A stretch of DNA of 63,109 nucleotides from Planctomycetota bacterium (GCA_019186845.1 JABARW010000001.1:1-63109), one strand, 5' to 3'. Shown: positions 35,782 through 44,674, numbered from the stretch's first letter. The notes: generated by a model not told the origin, from the letters alone. Numbers and translations: made by a program.

Positions 35782-38460
35782 CTAGTCGCCGCCCGCTTTG
35801 ACGCGGGCCAGGCGCGCCTCGAACTTGTCGACTTCAGACTCCTTGCGACCGGTTGACTTCATCACGTCATACATCGCCTGGCCCAGCGGAACGTTGCGCA
35901 GATCGAGGGCGCGAGTACCCAGCCTGAACGCAATGTCGGTCTTGAGGGTGAGCGCACCATCGTGGCCCGGCTGTTCTTCCAGCAGCAGATCCACAATTGA
36001 AAGCGCGCGGAGCAAGCTCATCTGCAGGATGTCGAAGGACTTCTCGTTCTCGGTCGACTGGTAGAGCTTTGCGGCATAGGCGATGCGTTCACCAAAACGC
36101 CGCGACACCGCCTGGGACTGCTTGAAGTCATGCTCCTTGACCAGGGTCTCAGACAACGCCCGCTCCATTTCATCCGACGCCTTGCGGGCTTCGTCGTTCT
36201 CTGCGTCAATCTGCAACACCTGCTCAAAGGTTGCACGGGCCTCCACATAGCTCTTCTTGGCCGATTCGAAGTTCCCCCCCTGCTCGGCCGCGCGCCCATC
36301 GGCGACCTGCTTGCGGGCCTCGGCCATCATGCCGGGGATCTTTTCTTTCTGCTGTTGCTGCAGATAGAACACCGTGGCCGCCGCGCCGCCCACGAGTGCC
36401 ACAACCACCAGCACGAAGGTCAGAACAGTACGACGGTTTCTGGCCATCCACTTGCCGAGCAACTGACCCACGCTGTACTTCACGGCCGCCATGGTGCGGC
36501 CTTCCATGTAATTGCGGACGTTGACCATCAACTCGCGCACAGTCGCCAGACGGCGATCGCGATCTTTCTCCAGGCAGCGCAGGGCGAGGTCGTCCAGTTC
36601 CGGGGCAATGGCGCGGTCAAGGTTGCGGCGTGACGGCGGGTCGGGGCTGTAAGTCCGTACCTGCTCCAGCACTTCATCACTGGTCTTACCCGTCCAGGGC
36701 GAACGCAGGCTGAGCAACTCGTAGAGAATCACGCCCAGTGCAAAAATATCGCTCTCGACGCCCAGATTGTCGGTCTCGCCGCGGGCCTGCTCGGGGGACA
36801 TGTAGCTGGGTGTACCCACGATGGCACCCACCATGGTGGCACCAAAGGAACTCTCCATGCGGTCGGAGATCACAGCCTTCTCGTGCTGGTCCTTCTCGCT
36901 GCGTGCCACAATCTTGGCCACGCCCCAGTCCATGATCTGCACTTCGCCAAAGCGCCCAACCATGATGTTGGCAGGCTTGAGGTCGCGGTGAATGACGCCG
37001 CGCGAGTGCGCAAAGGCGATGCCTTCGCACAGCTTCAGGAACATCTCGAGCAAACGCGGCAGCGTCCACTCCCGCAGCATGTCCTTGTCACCGGCGCGCA
37101 ACTTGGCAAGGATCTCGTTGAGGCCCCAGCCCTCCACCAGCTTCATGGTGAAGTACAGGTTGCCCTTGCCGTCGATGCCGATTTCGTGGACGGGCACAAT
37201 GTTGGGGTGTTCAAGCTGGCCCGTAATCTGGGCTTCTTCCAGGAAGCGCTCAACGAGGTCGCGCCGGCCTACCAGTTCCTTGCGAAGCACCTTCAGTGCC
37301 ACACTGCGCCTGAGATCGGTATCCTCAACTTCGAGCACCTTGCCCATGCCGCCGCGCGCAATTTCACGGATCACCACGTAGCGCTTGCGCCCCTGCTGCG
37401 TCTGCCGCGACAACTGACTGAGGGCCGTTGCGCCCTTGGAACTGCCGGAAACATCCACGCCAGTCCCGATCTGCATCTTGGTGCGCAGCTGCGCGATCGT
37501 CATTTCCGACGAATCAATGAGCGAACCCGGCTTCTCGATGTCCGTCGTGTCGAAGCTGACGCGGCCCGTGCCCTCCTGGGCCTGGCCCGCACCGGCCGTG
37601 GTGCGCGCCGTGGTGGTCTTGCCGCCTCCGGTGGTCTCCCGGGCGCGCTTTTGCGTGTCGGATTCGTCCTCCAGCGGAACCATGGTGAAGCCGCGGTCAC
37701 CCTCGGGTTCCTCGTCCACTACTTCCGTAGGCTTCTTGAGGGACTCCTTGGAAACCTTGTTGGTGGCCGGCTCTTGAGCAGGAGGCATGGTGAAGCCGCG
37801 ATCGAAGTCAGGCTCCTGCTCCACCACGTGGGTGGGCTTGTCCTTGGACGATCCTGCGATCTTCTTCGTCGGCGCCTCGCTCTGCTTGGGCAGGGGCCCC
37901 GTGGGCGGCTTCTTCTCGGTGGGCGAAGTCGGCCGCTTCTGCCCCTTGGGCGGCGGAGGAGCCGAGGGCGGCGGCATGGTGAAACCGCCCTGGAAGTCTG
38001 GCTCTTCTTCTTCGATCAGCGCGGCGCTGGCGGTGCTTTCCGTGGCTTCACCCTCGGCAAGGGCGGAAATGGCCTCGCTCTCCTCGAACACGGAGTCACC
38101 ACTGCGATTGAGCGGCGGAGGCAACTCCATCTCCAGAGGCGCGGCCGGTGGAGGCGGCGTACCTGTGGGAATGCCGGTTTCTTCGGCGATCTGCTGGAGC
38201 TTGGCGCCGGGATCAGCCCACCCCGAGAAGTCGCTTGCGGGGGCGGCTTTGGGCGGCGGGGTAAGTTCCCCAACAATGGCCCGGGCGCTGGCCGGATCGA
38301 GATAGCCGGCCTCGATGGCCACCGCGTCGATAGTCGCTGGCTGCCCCTGCTGGCTGCGCCGCAGCAGCTCGCGCCGAAGGCTGTCCGTCTGGGAACGGGT
38401 CAACAGGCGGCGCTGAAGCGCCCGGTTGATGAACTGCTCATTGAGATTCAGTTGCTCCAT
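35782..38460 (-). CDS. Pkn-type Ser/Thr protein kinase, membrane anchored
   Basis: 892 residues. N-terminal helical segment (about 1-65, MEQLNLNEQFINRALQRR, resembling the small domain that precedes Pkn kinases in this group), then a long Pro/acidic disordered linker with three copies of EP(D/E)xxxGFTMxP near residues 152, 216 and 252. Kinase domain about 355-640: glycine loop IARGGMGKV, VALKVL lysine, HRDLKPAN catalytic loop, DWG in place of DFG, and SYMSPEQ. One membrane helix at about 677-699 is followed by a coiled, TPR-like periplasmic region (about 705-892). It probably senses envelope signals and phosphorylates cytoplasmic targets. All catalytic residues are present. It is followed convergently by the remnant at 35642. 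Confidence 0.93.
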   Translation of the reverse strand: MEQLNLNEQFINRALQRRLLTRSQTDSLRRELLRRSQQGQPATIDAVAIEAGYLDPASARAIVGELTPPPKAAPASDFSGWADPGAKLQQIAEETGIPTGTPPPPAAPLEMELPPPLNRSGDSVFEESEAISALAEGEATESTASAALIEEEEPDFQGGFTMPPPSAPPPPKGQKRPTSPTEKKPPTGPLPKQSEAPTKKIAGSSKDKPTHVVEQEPDFDRGFTMPPAQEPATNKVSKESLKKPTEVVDEEPEGDRGFTMVPLEDESDTQKRARETTGGGKTTTARTTAGAGQAQEGTGRVSFDTTDIEKPGSLIDSSEMTIAQLRTKMQIGTGVDVSGSSKGATALSQLSRQTQQGRKRYVVIREIARGGMGKVLEVEDTDLRRSVALKVLRKELVGRRDLVERFLEEAQITGQLEHPNIVPVHEIGIDGKGNLYFTMKLVEGWGLNEILAKLRAGDKDMLREWTLPRLLEMFLKLCEGIAFAHSRGVIHRDLKPANIMVGRFGEVQIMDWGVAKIVARSEKDQHEKAVISDRMESSFGATMVGAIVGTPSYMSPEQARGETDNLGVESDIFALGVILYELLSLRSPWTGKTSDEVLEQVRTYSPDPPSRRNLDRAIAPELDDLALRCLEKDRDRRLATVRELMVNVRNYMEGRTMAAVKYSVGQLLGKWMARNRRTVLTFVLVVVALVGGAAATVFYLQQQQKEKIPGMMAEARKQVADGRAAEQGGNFESAKKSYVEARATFEQVLQIDAENDEARKASDEMERALSETLVKEHDFKQSQAVSRRFGERIAYAAKLYQSTENEKSFDILQMSLLRALSIVDLLLEEQPGHDGALTLKTDIAFRLGTRALDLRNVPLGQAMYDVMKSTGRKESEVDKFEARLARVKAGGD

Positions 38461-38665
38461 GCAACCCGCGAGATTGTGGACAACGAAATCCGGCGTCGAA
38501 ATTCAATGATTGCAGCGGCCTGAGATAATACTTTAGCCCGCAACGGTCACCACGTGAAAGAGGCATCGCGACGATTTGGTGAAACTTCATCGACCGTCTG
38601 CATGTGACAACAGCCCTCTGTGTAACGTGCTCGAAATCCGCGGCAGCAGGCTGGTCCGCCGCGGG

Positions 38666-39178
38666 CTAGGGCTCCTCTTCCCAGAACTCGACGGCGTTGC
38701 CCTTCGGAGGAAAGTCACGGGAGAGCATGGCCTGCAACTGGGGGGGGTGTATCTCACGCCCTGCCAGATTCGACAGACTCACCCACTCCAGAGCCTCGAC
38801 TCCCTGCGCGCCCTGGTCGGGCTCAAAATGGCCCAATTGCTGCACGGCGCGTCCGTCCGTCGGTTCATCCAGGCGACAGAGAAAAATCACGGCCAGGGCG
38901 TGATGGGACTTGGGCATGCTCGCCGGGCGTCGCGCATGGCGGGAGGCGATGAACTCACGAACATACAGCGGCCGCTCAACGGTCACGCGCAAACCCGTCT
39001 CCTCGCGCACTTCGCGCACGACGGCATCCGCCAGGCGCTCACCGTGGGCGACATGGCCCCCAGGCAGAAAATAGTAGGTGCGCCCCGGCTCCTGGGCACG
39101 CAGCAGCAGCACACGACCCTCGTGGTAGACAATGCCGCGCGCGGCAACGACCGGCCGGCCTTTGGCGGGTTGATCCAT
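38666..39178 (-). CDS. NUDIX hydrolase
   Basis: 170 residues from ATG 38666-39178 (a GTG lies two codons upstream). The complete Nudix box GGHVAHGERLADAVVREV followed by REETGL fits GX5EX7REUXEEXGU, with metal-binding Glu residues in place. The family cleaves nucleoside diphosphates linked to another moiety; the subgroup (ADP-ribose, NADH, oxidised dNTP) cannot be told. The C-terminal part HFEPDQGAQGVEALEWVSLSNLAGREIHPP is typical of ADP-ribose-pyrophosphatase-like members. It is divergent from the cyclase gene, with about 105 bp between starts. Confidence 0.9.
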   Translation of the reverse strand: MDQPAKGRPVVAARGIVYHEGRVLLLRAQEPGRTYYFLPGGHVAHGERLADAVVREVREETGLRVTVERPLYVREFIASRHARRPASMPKSHHALAVIFLCRLDEPTDGRAVQQLGHFEPDQGAQGVEALEWVSLSNLAGREIHPPQLQAMLSRDFPPKGNAVEFWEEEP

Positions 39179-39282
39179 GGCCACAACTTACGAGGCGGAA
39201 GGCGCCTTTGAAAGTGAGGGTCCCCAGGCTATCGTGCTGGGGTCACATTTCAGCCATCTCCACACGCCTGGCAGGAGGCGCC

Positions 39283-41694
39283 ATGCAGAATTTCATTCCG
39301 GAGTTTGTCGAGGCCAGGAGCCGCAGCGGCGAACATTCAGGGTCACTCAAGGGCACGGTGTTGTTCGTGGACGTGAGCGGCTTCACCGCGCTTACAGAGT
39401 ACGCCTTCAAGATGGGTGATGCCGGCGCCGAAGTCATGTCGCGCGAGCTGACCCGCGTGTTTGACCCCATGGTGGAGTCCGTGCACAAAGCGGGCGGTTT
39501 TATCGCCAATTTTGCCGGCGACGCCTTCACGGCCGTGTTTCCCGAGGGCAAGTCCGACGGCGCTGCGGTGGCTTCCCGCGCGGTGGGCGCGGCCCACGAG
39601 ATCACCGCCTATTTCAGGCAGAAGGCAACCAGCAAGACTCGCCACGGCGACTTTCGCTTCAGCGTGAAGTGCGGCCTTGAGCGCGGCAAGATCGAATGGG
39701 GCACCCCGGCCACGGAGGACGGCAAGGCCCGCACCTGGTACTTCCGCGGCAAGGCCATTGACGGCGCAGCCGACGCAGAGCACGAGGCGGCCAAGGGCAA
39801 GATTGAACTGGGCCCCGAGATCAAGAAGACGCTCGAGGGCTACAAGGCCAAGGGCGGCGAGGCTGTCACACCCTCCAGGGCGGCGGCCCCCGACAAGGCC
39901 CTGCTGGACAGTTTCTTTGCCACGGAAGTGGTGGAGGCCGGCGAACGGGCCGAGTTGCGCCATGTGGTCAGTTGCTTTCTTCACTTCGAGGGCGCCAGGA
40001 CCCACGAGCAGATCGAGGCCGTGTTCCGCGAACTCGTCGAGCAGTTGCGCAAGCACGGCGGCAACCTGAACAAGCTCTTGTTTGGCGACAAGGGCTTCAC
40101 CGCGCTGGCCTTCTTTGGAGCCCCTCGCGCCACGGAGAACGCGGAAAGCAACGCCGTGGGCTTTGCGCAGGCCTTCCGCAACGCCTCTTTGCCCAAGCTG
40201 GGCGCCATCAAGTGCCGCATCGGTATTGACGCCGGGCTGTGCTACGCGGGCATTGTGGGCGGCGCTGCGCGCAACGAGTGGAGCTGCATCGGCGACGCCG
40301 TGAACACTTCGGCGCGCCTGATGCAGGCCGCCGAGCGCAACGCCTCGCTCGTCAGCGCCCGCGTAAAGACACCCGCTGAAAAGAACTGGGAGTTCACATC
40401 ACGGGGAACGTTCGAGTTCAAGGGCAAAGCCCAGAAGGAAGAGGCCTTCGAGCCCAAGGGCAAGCGCGGTTCCATGCGCGGCTTCGTTTACCGCAACCCC
40501 ATGCTGGGCCGCGACAAGGAGCTGGCTCAGCTGACGGCCTTCGTCGAGCCGCTGTTCTCCAGCGAGCCGCGCTTTGCGGGCATTACACGCCTGCTGGGCG
40601 AGCCGGGACTCGGCAAGACGCGCCTGGTTGCCGCCCTGCGCGCCAGCCTCGAGGAGAAGGGCCGGCCCTTCCATTGGCTCAACCTGCCCTGCGACGGCGT
40701 GCACCGCAGCGGCTGGAACGCAGTCTCCACCTGGCTGCGCAGCTTCTTTCTCGTCACCGAGGGCATGCCCCAGCCTGAGAAGAAGGCCGCAATCGAGCGC
40801 CGCTACGCCGAATACGCCGACGATACCCGCATTCCCGAATACACCCGCAGCGAGCTCAAGCGCACCATGAGCTTTGCCGCCGACCTCGTGGACTGCCACT
40901 GGGACGACTCGCCCTTTGCCAAACTGGACGACCCGAAGCTGAGGCACGAAAACCGCATCATCGCAATCAAGGAACTGGTTCGCGCCCTGGGCCACGTGGC
41001 GCCCGTGATCATCGAAATCGAAGATACCCACTGGCTTGACGCGTCAACGGCTGCCTGGCTGACAGCCATGACGCGCAACGTGGCCAAGCTGCCGCTGGCC
41101 ATTGTGGCCACATCGCGCTTTGCCGACGACGGCAGCAAGCCGGCGCTTGAGATTGCGCAGGATACCTCGCTGCAGGATGTCGAACTGCAGCCCATCACGG
41201 GCGACGACTTCACCCAGTCCATGGCGCGCGCGCTGCTGGGTGCCGACGTTGAGCTGGATACCGAGGCACTGCGGCTGGTGGCCGGCAAGGCCAAAGGCAA
41301 TCCTTTCTTTACGGAGCAGCTCATCCTGCACCTCAACGAAACGGGCGAACTGGTACCCGCGGGCACCAAGGAGCACACCGAAATCATCAAAAGCGGTGAA
41401 ACGGCCGTGCGCACGCGGCAGCGCATGAAGGTCAAGAGCACAGACACCGCCCGCCTGCCCGGCTCGCTCAGCTCGCTGGTCACGGCGCGCATCGACCGGT
41501 TGGCGCCGGAAGTGCGCGAGACGGTCAAGCACGCCAGCATCCTGGGCGTGCGCTTCCTGTCGCGCGTGCTGGGCGAGCTGCTCAAACGCTCGGGGGCCGT
41601 CACGCGCTCGCTCGATGAAATCCTGCTCGAAACGCAGCGCGAAGGGGTGCTGGTGCCCGCCGACGAGGCACCCGCCAGCCCCGACAAGAAGTAA
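39283..41694 (+). CDS. class III adenylyl cyclase, C1-C2-AAA ATPase (soluble adenylyl cyclase-like)
   Basis: 803 residues from ATG 39283, preceded by GGAGG. C1 cyclase domain (about 20-190): metal-binding Asp30 in LFVDVSGFTAL and Asp80 in NFAGDAFTAVF, but no N..R transition-state motif. C2 domain (about 220-390): first Asp replaced (VVSCFLHFEGA), while GDAVNTSARL supplies Asn341 and Arg345. An AAA/NTPase domain follows (about 405-800) with Walker A LLGEPGLGKTRL and a Walker B-like VIIEIEDTHWLD. This is the order of mammalian soluble adenylyl cyclase and related bacterial proteins, which make cAMP (or cGMP) in response to bicarbonate or other cues. The complementary halves predict one active site at the C1/C2 interface. 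No membrane helix is visible; probably cytosolic. Confidence 0.9.
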   Translation: MQNFIPEFVEARSRSGEHSGSLKGTVLFVDVSGFTALTEYAFKMGDAGAEVMSRELTRVFDPMVESVHKAGGFIANFAGDAFTAVFPEGKSDGAAVASRAVGAAHEITAYFRQKATSKTRHGDFRFSVKCGLERGKIEWGTPATEDGKARTWYFRGKAIDGAADAEHEAAKGKIELGPEIKKTLEGYKAKGGEAVTPSRAAAPDKALLDSFFATEVVEAGERAELRHVVSCFLHFEGARTHEQIEAVFRELVEQLRKHGGNLNKLLFGDKGFTALAFFGAPRATENAESNAVGFAQAFRNASLPKLGAIKCRIGIDAGLCYAGIVGGAARNEWSCIGDAVNTSARLMQAAERNASLVSARVKTPAEKNWEFTSRGTFEFKGKAQKEEAFEPKGKRGSMRGFVYRNPMLGRDKELAQLTAFVEPLFSSEPRFAGITRLLGEPGLGKTRLVAALRASLEEKGRPFHWLNLPCDGVHRSGWNAVSTWLRSFFLVTEGMPQPEKKAAIERRYAEYADDTRIPEYTRSELKRTMSFAADLVDCHWDDSPFAKLDDPKLRHENRIIAIKELVRALGHVAPVIIEIEDTHWLDASTAAWLTAMTRNVAKLPLAIVATSRFADDGSKPALEIAQDTSLQDVELQPITGDDFTQSMARALLGADVELDTEALRLVAGKAKGNPFFTEQLILHLNETGELVPAGTKEHTEIIKSGETAVRTRQRMKVKSTDTARLPGSLSSLVTARIDRLAPEVRETVKHASILGVRFLSRVLGELLKRSGAVTRSLDEILLETQREGVLVPADEAPASPDKK

Positions 41695-41727
41695 GCATGG
41701 GCCGGGGCTTTCGGGCAACCGGCTTCG

Positions 41728-41754
41728 TTATTACGATTGTTGCCGGGGTAATAC
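41728..41754 (+). promoter_or_regulatory. probable NikR operator: TTATTAC-N13-GTAATAC
   Basis: An inverted repeat with six perfectly matched bases per arm (TATTAC / GTAATA), spaced 13 bp, ends 5 bp before the nikR ATG. It resembles the GTGTTAC-N13/14-GTAACAC class of NikR sites described for deltaproteobacteria. Its position over the ribosome site suggests autorepression of the whole operon by nickel-loaded NikR. Confidence 0.65.
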
Positions 41755-41758
41755 AGCG

Positions 41759-42232
41759 ATGTCCGACCTCGTGCGACTCAGCCTTTCAATTGAACGGCCG
41801 CTCTATGAGCAGCTTGAGCGCCTGGCCGCCCACGGCGAGTTCGCCAACCGCTCCGAGTTCGTGCGCGGCATGATACGCGACCGCCTGGTGCATGAAGCCT
41901 GGCAGGGTGACGGCGAGGCTTTGGCCACCATTACGCTTGTCTATGACCACCACCAGAGCCAACTGACCGAAAAGCTCGTCGAACTCCAGCACAGCCACCA
42001 CAGCGCCGTGCTGGCCGCAACCCACGTTCATCTCGACGAGCACCTCTGCGCCGAAATGATCATGGTTCGCGGCGCACCCGGCGAAATCCGCCACCTGGCC
42101 GACCACATGCGCCAGCAGAAGGGCGTGCACCATCTCGCGCTTTCCATGACCCACTCCCGGCCGCTGGATCCGGCCAGTGCCCGATCAGGCCGCCGCTCCA
42201 GGGCAGTACGCCACCGAAAGCACAGGCACTGA
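41759..42232 (+). CDS. nikR: nickel-responsive transcriptional regulator NikR
   Basis: 157 residues from ATG 41759. The N-terminal ribbon-helix-helix is VRLSLSIERPLYEQLERLA..FANRSEFVRGMIRD. The ACT-like metal domain carries the square-planar nickel ligands His78 (LQHSHH), His89 and His91 (THVH) and Cys97 (EHLC), aligned with H76/H87/H89/C95 of E. coli NikR with the exact spacing. The C-terminal 25 residues are an unusual Arg/His-rich tail (SGRRSRAVRHRKHRH) beyond the usual end. It represses nickel uptake when nickel is sufficient. It is the first gene of the transporter operon; its stop codon overlaps the cbiM start by one base. A palindromic site lies directly upstream. Confidence 0.95.
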   Translation: MSDLVRLSLSIERPLYEQLERLAAHGEFANRSEFVRGMIRDRLVHEAWQGDGEALATITLVYDHHQSQLTEKLVELQHSHHSAVLAATHVHLDEHLCAEMIMVRGAPGEIRHLADHMRQQKGVHHLALSMTHSRPLDPASARSGRRSRAVRHRKHRH

Positions 42233-42888
42233 TGCATATCCCGGACGGCTTCATTTCCATGCCCATCAATGTCGGCGCAGCCGTAGTCTCCGCCTCGGCC
42301 TGCGCCGCGGCCTTGGCCCGCACCCGCGCCACGATGGGGGAAAAGCAGGTGCCCCTGGTGGGTCTGACCAGCTCGTTCATCTTCGCCGCGCAGATGCTGA
42401 ACTTCCCCGTGGCCATGGGGACCTCCGGCCACTTTCTTGGCGCCTTGCTCGCAGCCGCCCTGCTGGGCCCCCTCGAGAGTTGCCTGATTCTGGCCGTGGT
42501 GCTGGCCATTCAGTGCCTGTTCTTCGCCGATGGCGGCCTGCTGGTCCTGGGTACGAACGTGCTCAACATGGGCGTCGTCGGCGGCATGGGTGGATGGCTG
42601 GTCCTCGTCGGCCTGCGCGCCATCCTGCCACGCGGGCGCAGCGCGTTCCTTGGGGCTGTCGCCGTGGCTTCGTGGGCCAGTGTCATGCTGGCGGCCGCGG
42701 CCTGCTCGGCGGAGCTGGTGTTCTCGGGCGTGGAACCCGCGAGTCATGTGTTTTCGGACATGCTGGGCGTGCATGCCCTCATTGGCATCGGTGAAGGCCT
42801 GATCACCACCACGGTGGTGGCCATGGTGCTGGCCTCGCGCCCCGATCTCGTGGCGCAGGCGCCCCGACTGGCGGGAGCCTCTTCATGA
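42232..42888 (+). CDS. cbiM: ECF nickel/cobalt transporter S-component CbiM/NikM
   Basis: 218 residues. Begins MHIPDGF, where the N-terminal Met/His wrap the metal ion in the NikM/CbiM family, so the start at ATG 42232 is certain. About six or seven hydrophobic helices follow, with FPVAMGTSGHFLGA containing the second conserved His (metal ligand region) and HALIGIGEGLITT near the C-terminus. It binds Ni2+ or Co2+ and determines specificity; the adjacent NikR points to nickel. The ORF shares one base with the nikR stop and overlaps the next gene by four bases (ATGA), indicating translational coupling. Confidence 0.95.
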   Translation: MHIPDGFISMPINVGAAVVSASACAAALARTRATMGEKQVPLVGLTSSFIFAAQMLNFPVAMGTSGHFLGALLAAALLGPLESCLILAVVLAIQCLFFADGGLLVLGTNVLNMGVVGGMGGWLVLVGLRAILPRGRSAFLGAVAVASWASVMLAAAACSAELVFSGVEPASHVFSDMLGVHALIGIGEGLITTTVVAMVLASRPDLVAQAPRLAGASS

Positions 42889-43202
42889 ACCGCAAGACCT
42901 GGGCATTCGTCGTCGCTGGTCTGCTGCTGGCCCTGGCTCTGGCGGCCCTGGTGTCGCCCTTTGCGTCAGGCGACCCCGACGGGCTGGAAAAAGTGGCCCA
43001 CGACCAGGGCTTCATCGCGCGCGAAAGTGAAGAACCCGCGTGGAAGTGGTCGCCCTGGCCGGATTACTGGTCCGAAAGCGAAGACGGCCAGCCCACCCCG
43101 CTGCGCAAGGCCGCGGCCGGCGTCATCGGCACACTGCTGGTGTTTGGAGTCGCGCTTGCCATCGCGCGGCTGGCGGCCAGGCGCAGGCCCTCCCAGGCCT
43201 GA
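42885..43202 (+). CDS. cbiN: ECF nickel/cobalt transporter PDGLE-domain subunit (CbiN/NikN)
   Basis: 105 residues with an N-terminal membrane helix (AFVVAGLLLALALAALVSPF), the signature SGDPDGLEKVAHDQGFI, an extracytoplasmic loop rich in Trp/Pro, and a second helix (AAAGVIGTLLVFGVALAIA). CbiN-type subunits assist metal loading of CbiM. Four-base overlap with cbiM; the next gene begins 3 bp after its stop. Confidence 0.92.
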   Translation: MNRKTWAFVVAGLLLALALAALVSPFASGDPDGLEKVAHDQGFIARESEEPAWKWSPWPDYWSESEDGQPTPLRKAAAGVIGTLLVFGVALAIARLAARRRPSQA

Positions 43203-43205
43203 GCC

Positions 43206-43970
43206 ATGCACTTCACTCCCGGCCACGAACACATCCATGAACCGCCCGAAACCGGAGGCCTGGATGCCCGCGCCAAGATTGTGGCCTGGCTGGGGCTTGC
43301 CATGGCGGGGGTGTTGACGCCGCGCGGACAGTGGGCTGTCCTGGGCGTCTATGGCGCCTGCTGGCTGCTGCTGTGCCTGGCGCTGGCCGCGCCCCTGCTC
43401 AAGGTTCTGCGCCGGCTGCTTGCGGCCTCGCCCTTCTTCCTGCTGCTGGCGGTGCTGCTTCCCTTTCGGCCCCTGGGACCCCAGGACCACGCAATCGCGT
43501 TTGGCCCCCTGACGTTGTCGGCGGCGGGCAGCGAGCAGGCCCTGGATATGGCGGCCAAGGCATCTCTCAGTGTTGCCTGTGTCGCCGCCCTGGCCGCCAC
43601 TGAAAGCCTCGCCGGAATAACGCGCGGCATGCAGCGTATGGGCGCTCCGGCGCTGTTCGTAACCCTGATGAACTTCACGTTCCGCTATCTGCTGGTGCTG
43701 CGCGAAGAGACCCTGCGCATGAAACGCGCCCGAGACGCGAGAGCATTTGGCGGCCGCTGGTTGTGGCACGCCCGGGTGGTGGGCCTCATGATCGGCAGCC
43801 TGTTTCTTCGCAGCATCGAGCGCGCCGAACGCGTCCAGCAGGCCATGGCCTCGCGCGGATACAGCGGGGGCGCCTTTTCCGTGTCCTCGCGCTCGCTGTC
43901 AGGCGCCGAGTGGCTGCTCATCGCATCCAGTCTGATGCTGTTCGTCGCCGTGAGGTTGCTGCCCCTATGA
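43206..43970 (+). CDS. cbiQ: ECF transporter transmembrane T-component CbiQ
   Basis: 254 residues, several hydrophobic helices, and the two coupling motifs of EcfT proteins: KRARDARAFGG near the middle and ERVQQAMASRGYSGG near the C-terminus. These helices bind the ATPase dimer and transmit ATP hydrolysis to CbiM. The N-terminal 20 residues are His/Glu-rich (MHFTPGHEHIHEPPETGG), possibly metal binding. Its stop overlaps the cbiO start (ATGA). Confidence 0.93.
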   Translation: MHFTPGHEHIHEPPETGGLDARAKIVAWLGLAMAGVLTPRGQWAVLGVYGACWLLLCLALAAPLLKVLRRLLAASPFFLLLAVLLPFRPLGPQDHAIAFGPLTLSAAGSEQALDMAAKASLSVACVAALAATESLAGITRGMQRMGAPALFVTLMNFTFRYLLVLREETLRMKRARDARAFGGRWLWHARVVGLMIGSLFLRSIERAERVQQAMASRGYSGGAFSVSSRSLSGAEWLLIASSLMLFVAVRLLPL

Positions 43971-44674
43971 CCGCCCCGGCAATCTCCGTAAAGAACCTCT
44001 CTTACCGCTACCCGGACGGGTCACAGGCCCTTGACGGAGTATCGCTTCAGGTGGGCCGGGGCGAGCGCGTGGCGCTGCTCGGCGCCAACGGCGCGGGCAA
44101 GTCCACCCTCATGCTGCACCTCAACGGTCTGTACGAAAGCCGAGGCGAAATCGAGATTCTCGGCGTGCCCGTCCTGCGCCGCCACCTGAAGCTGGTGCGG
44201 CAGCGCGTGGGCCTCGTGTTCCAGAACCCCGACGACCAGCTCTTCTGCCCCACGGTCTTCGAAGATGTGGCCTTTGGCCCGCGCAATCTGGGCCTGCCCG
44301 AAAGCCGTATGGAGGAGATCGTGACCCACGCCCTGGCCCGCGTCGGCCTGCCCGAGGCAGCGCAGCGCAGTCCGCTGCACCTGAGCATCGGCGAGAAGAA
44401 GCGCGCGGCCATGGCCACCGTCCTTGCCATGGACGCCGAGATTCTCTGCCTTGACGAGCCCACGGCCGGGCTGGATCCGCGGGGGCGGCGCGAACTGATT
44501 GATTTGCTCAAGGAGCTGAGTCAGACCCTGCTCGTTGTCACCCACGATCTCGATCTCGCCCGCGCCCTTTGCCCGCGTTGCGTGATCATGGCCCGAGGCA
44601 AGGTCGTGGCCGAAGGCGAAACCTCCGGCCTGCTGGCCCGGCATGAACTGCTGCTCGAACACGGCTTGGCGTGA
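43967..44674 (+). CDS. cbiO: ECF transporter ATPase CbiO
   Basis: 235 residues from ATG 43967 (overlaps cbiQ by four bases). ABC motifs: Walker A GANGAGKSTLMLHLNG, Q-loop VFQNPDDQLFCPTVFEDVAFG typical of CbiO/EcfA, signature LSIGEKKRAAMA, Walker B ILCLDEPTAGLDP and switch His VVTHDLDLA. It energises CbiMNQ. It is somewhat shorter than many CbiO proteins, lacking part of the C-terminal extension. Last gene of the nikR operon. Confidence 0.94.
   Translation: MTAPAISVKNLSYRYPDGSQALDGVSLQVGRGERVALLGANGAGKSTLMLHLNGLYESRGEIEILGVPVLRRHLKLVRQRVGLVFQNPDDQLFCPTVFEDVAFGPRNLGLPESRMEEIVTHALARVGLPEAAQRSPLHLSIGEKKRAAMATVLAMDAEILCLDEPTAGLDPRGRRELIDLLKELSQTLLVVTHDLDLARALCPRCVIMARGKVVAEGETSGLLARHELLLEHGLA

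Noticed and set aside
36883..38523. 546-codon plus-strand frame opposite the kinase gene
   Set aside because: Shadow frame, Arg/Gly/Leu-rich, no family resemblance.
41695..41758. NiCo or cobalamin riboswitch before nikR
   Set aside because: Only 64 bases separate the genes, far too short for a cobalamin aptamer, and the palindromic operator explains the sequence.
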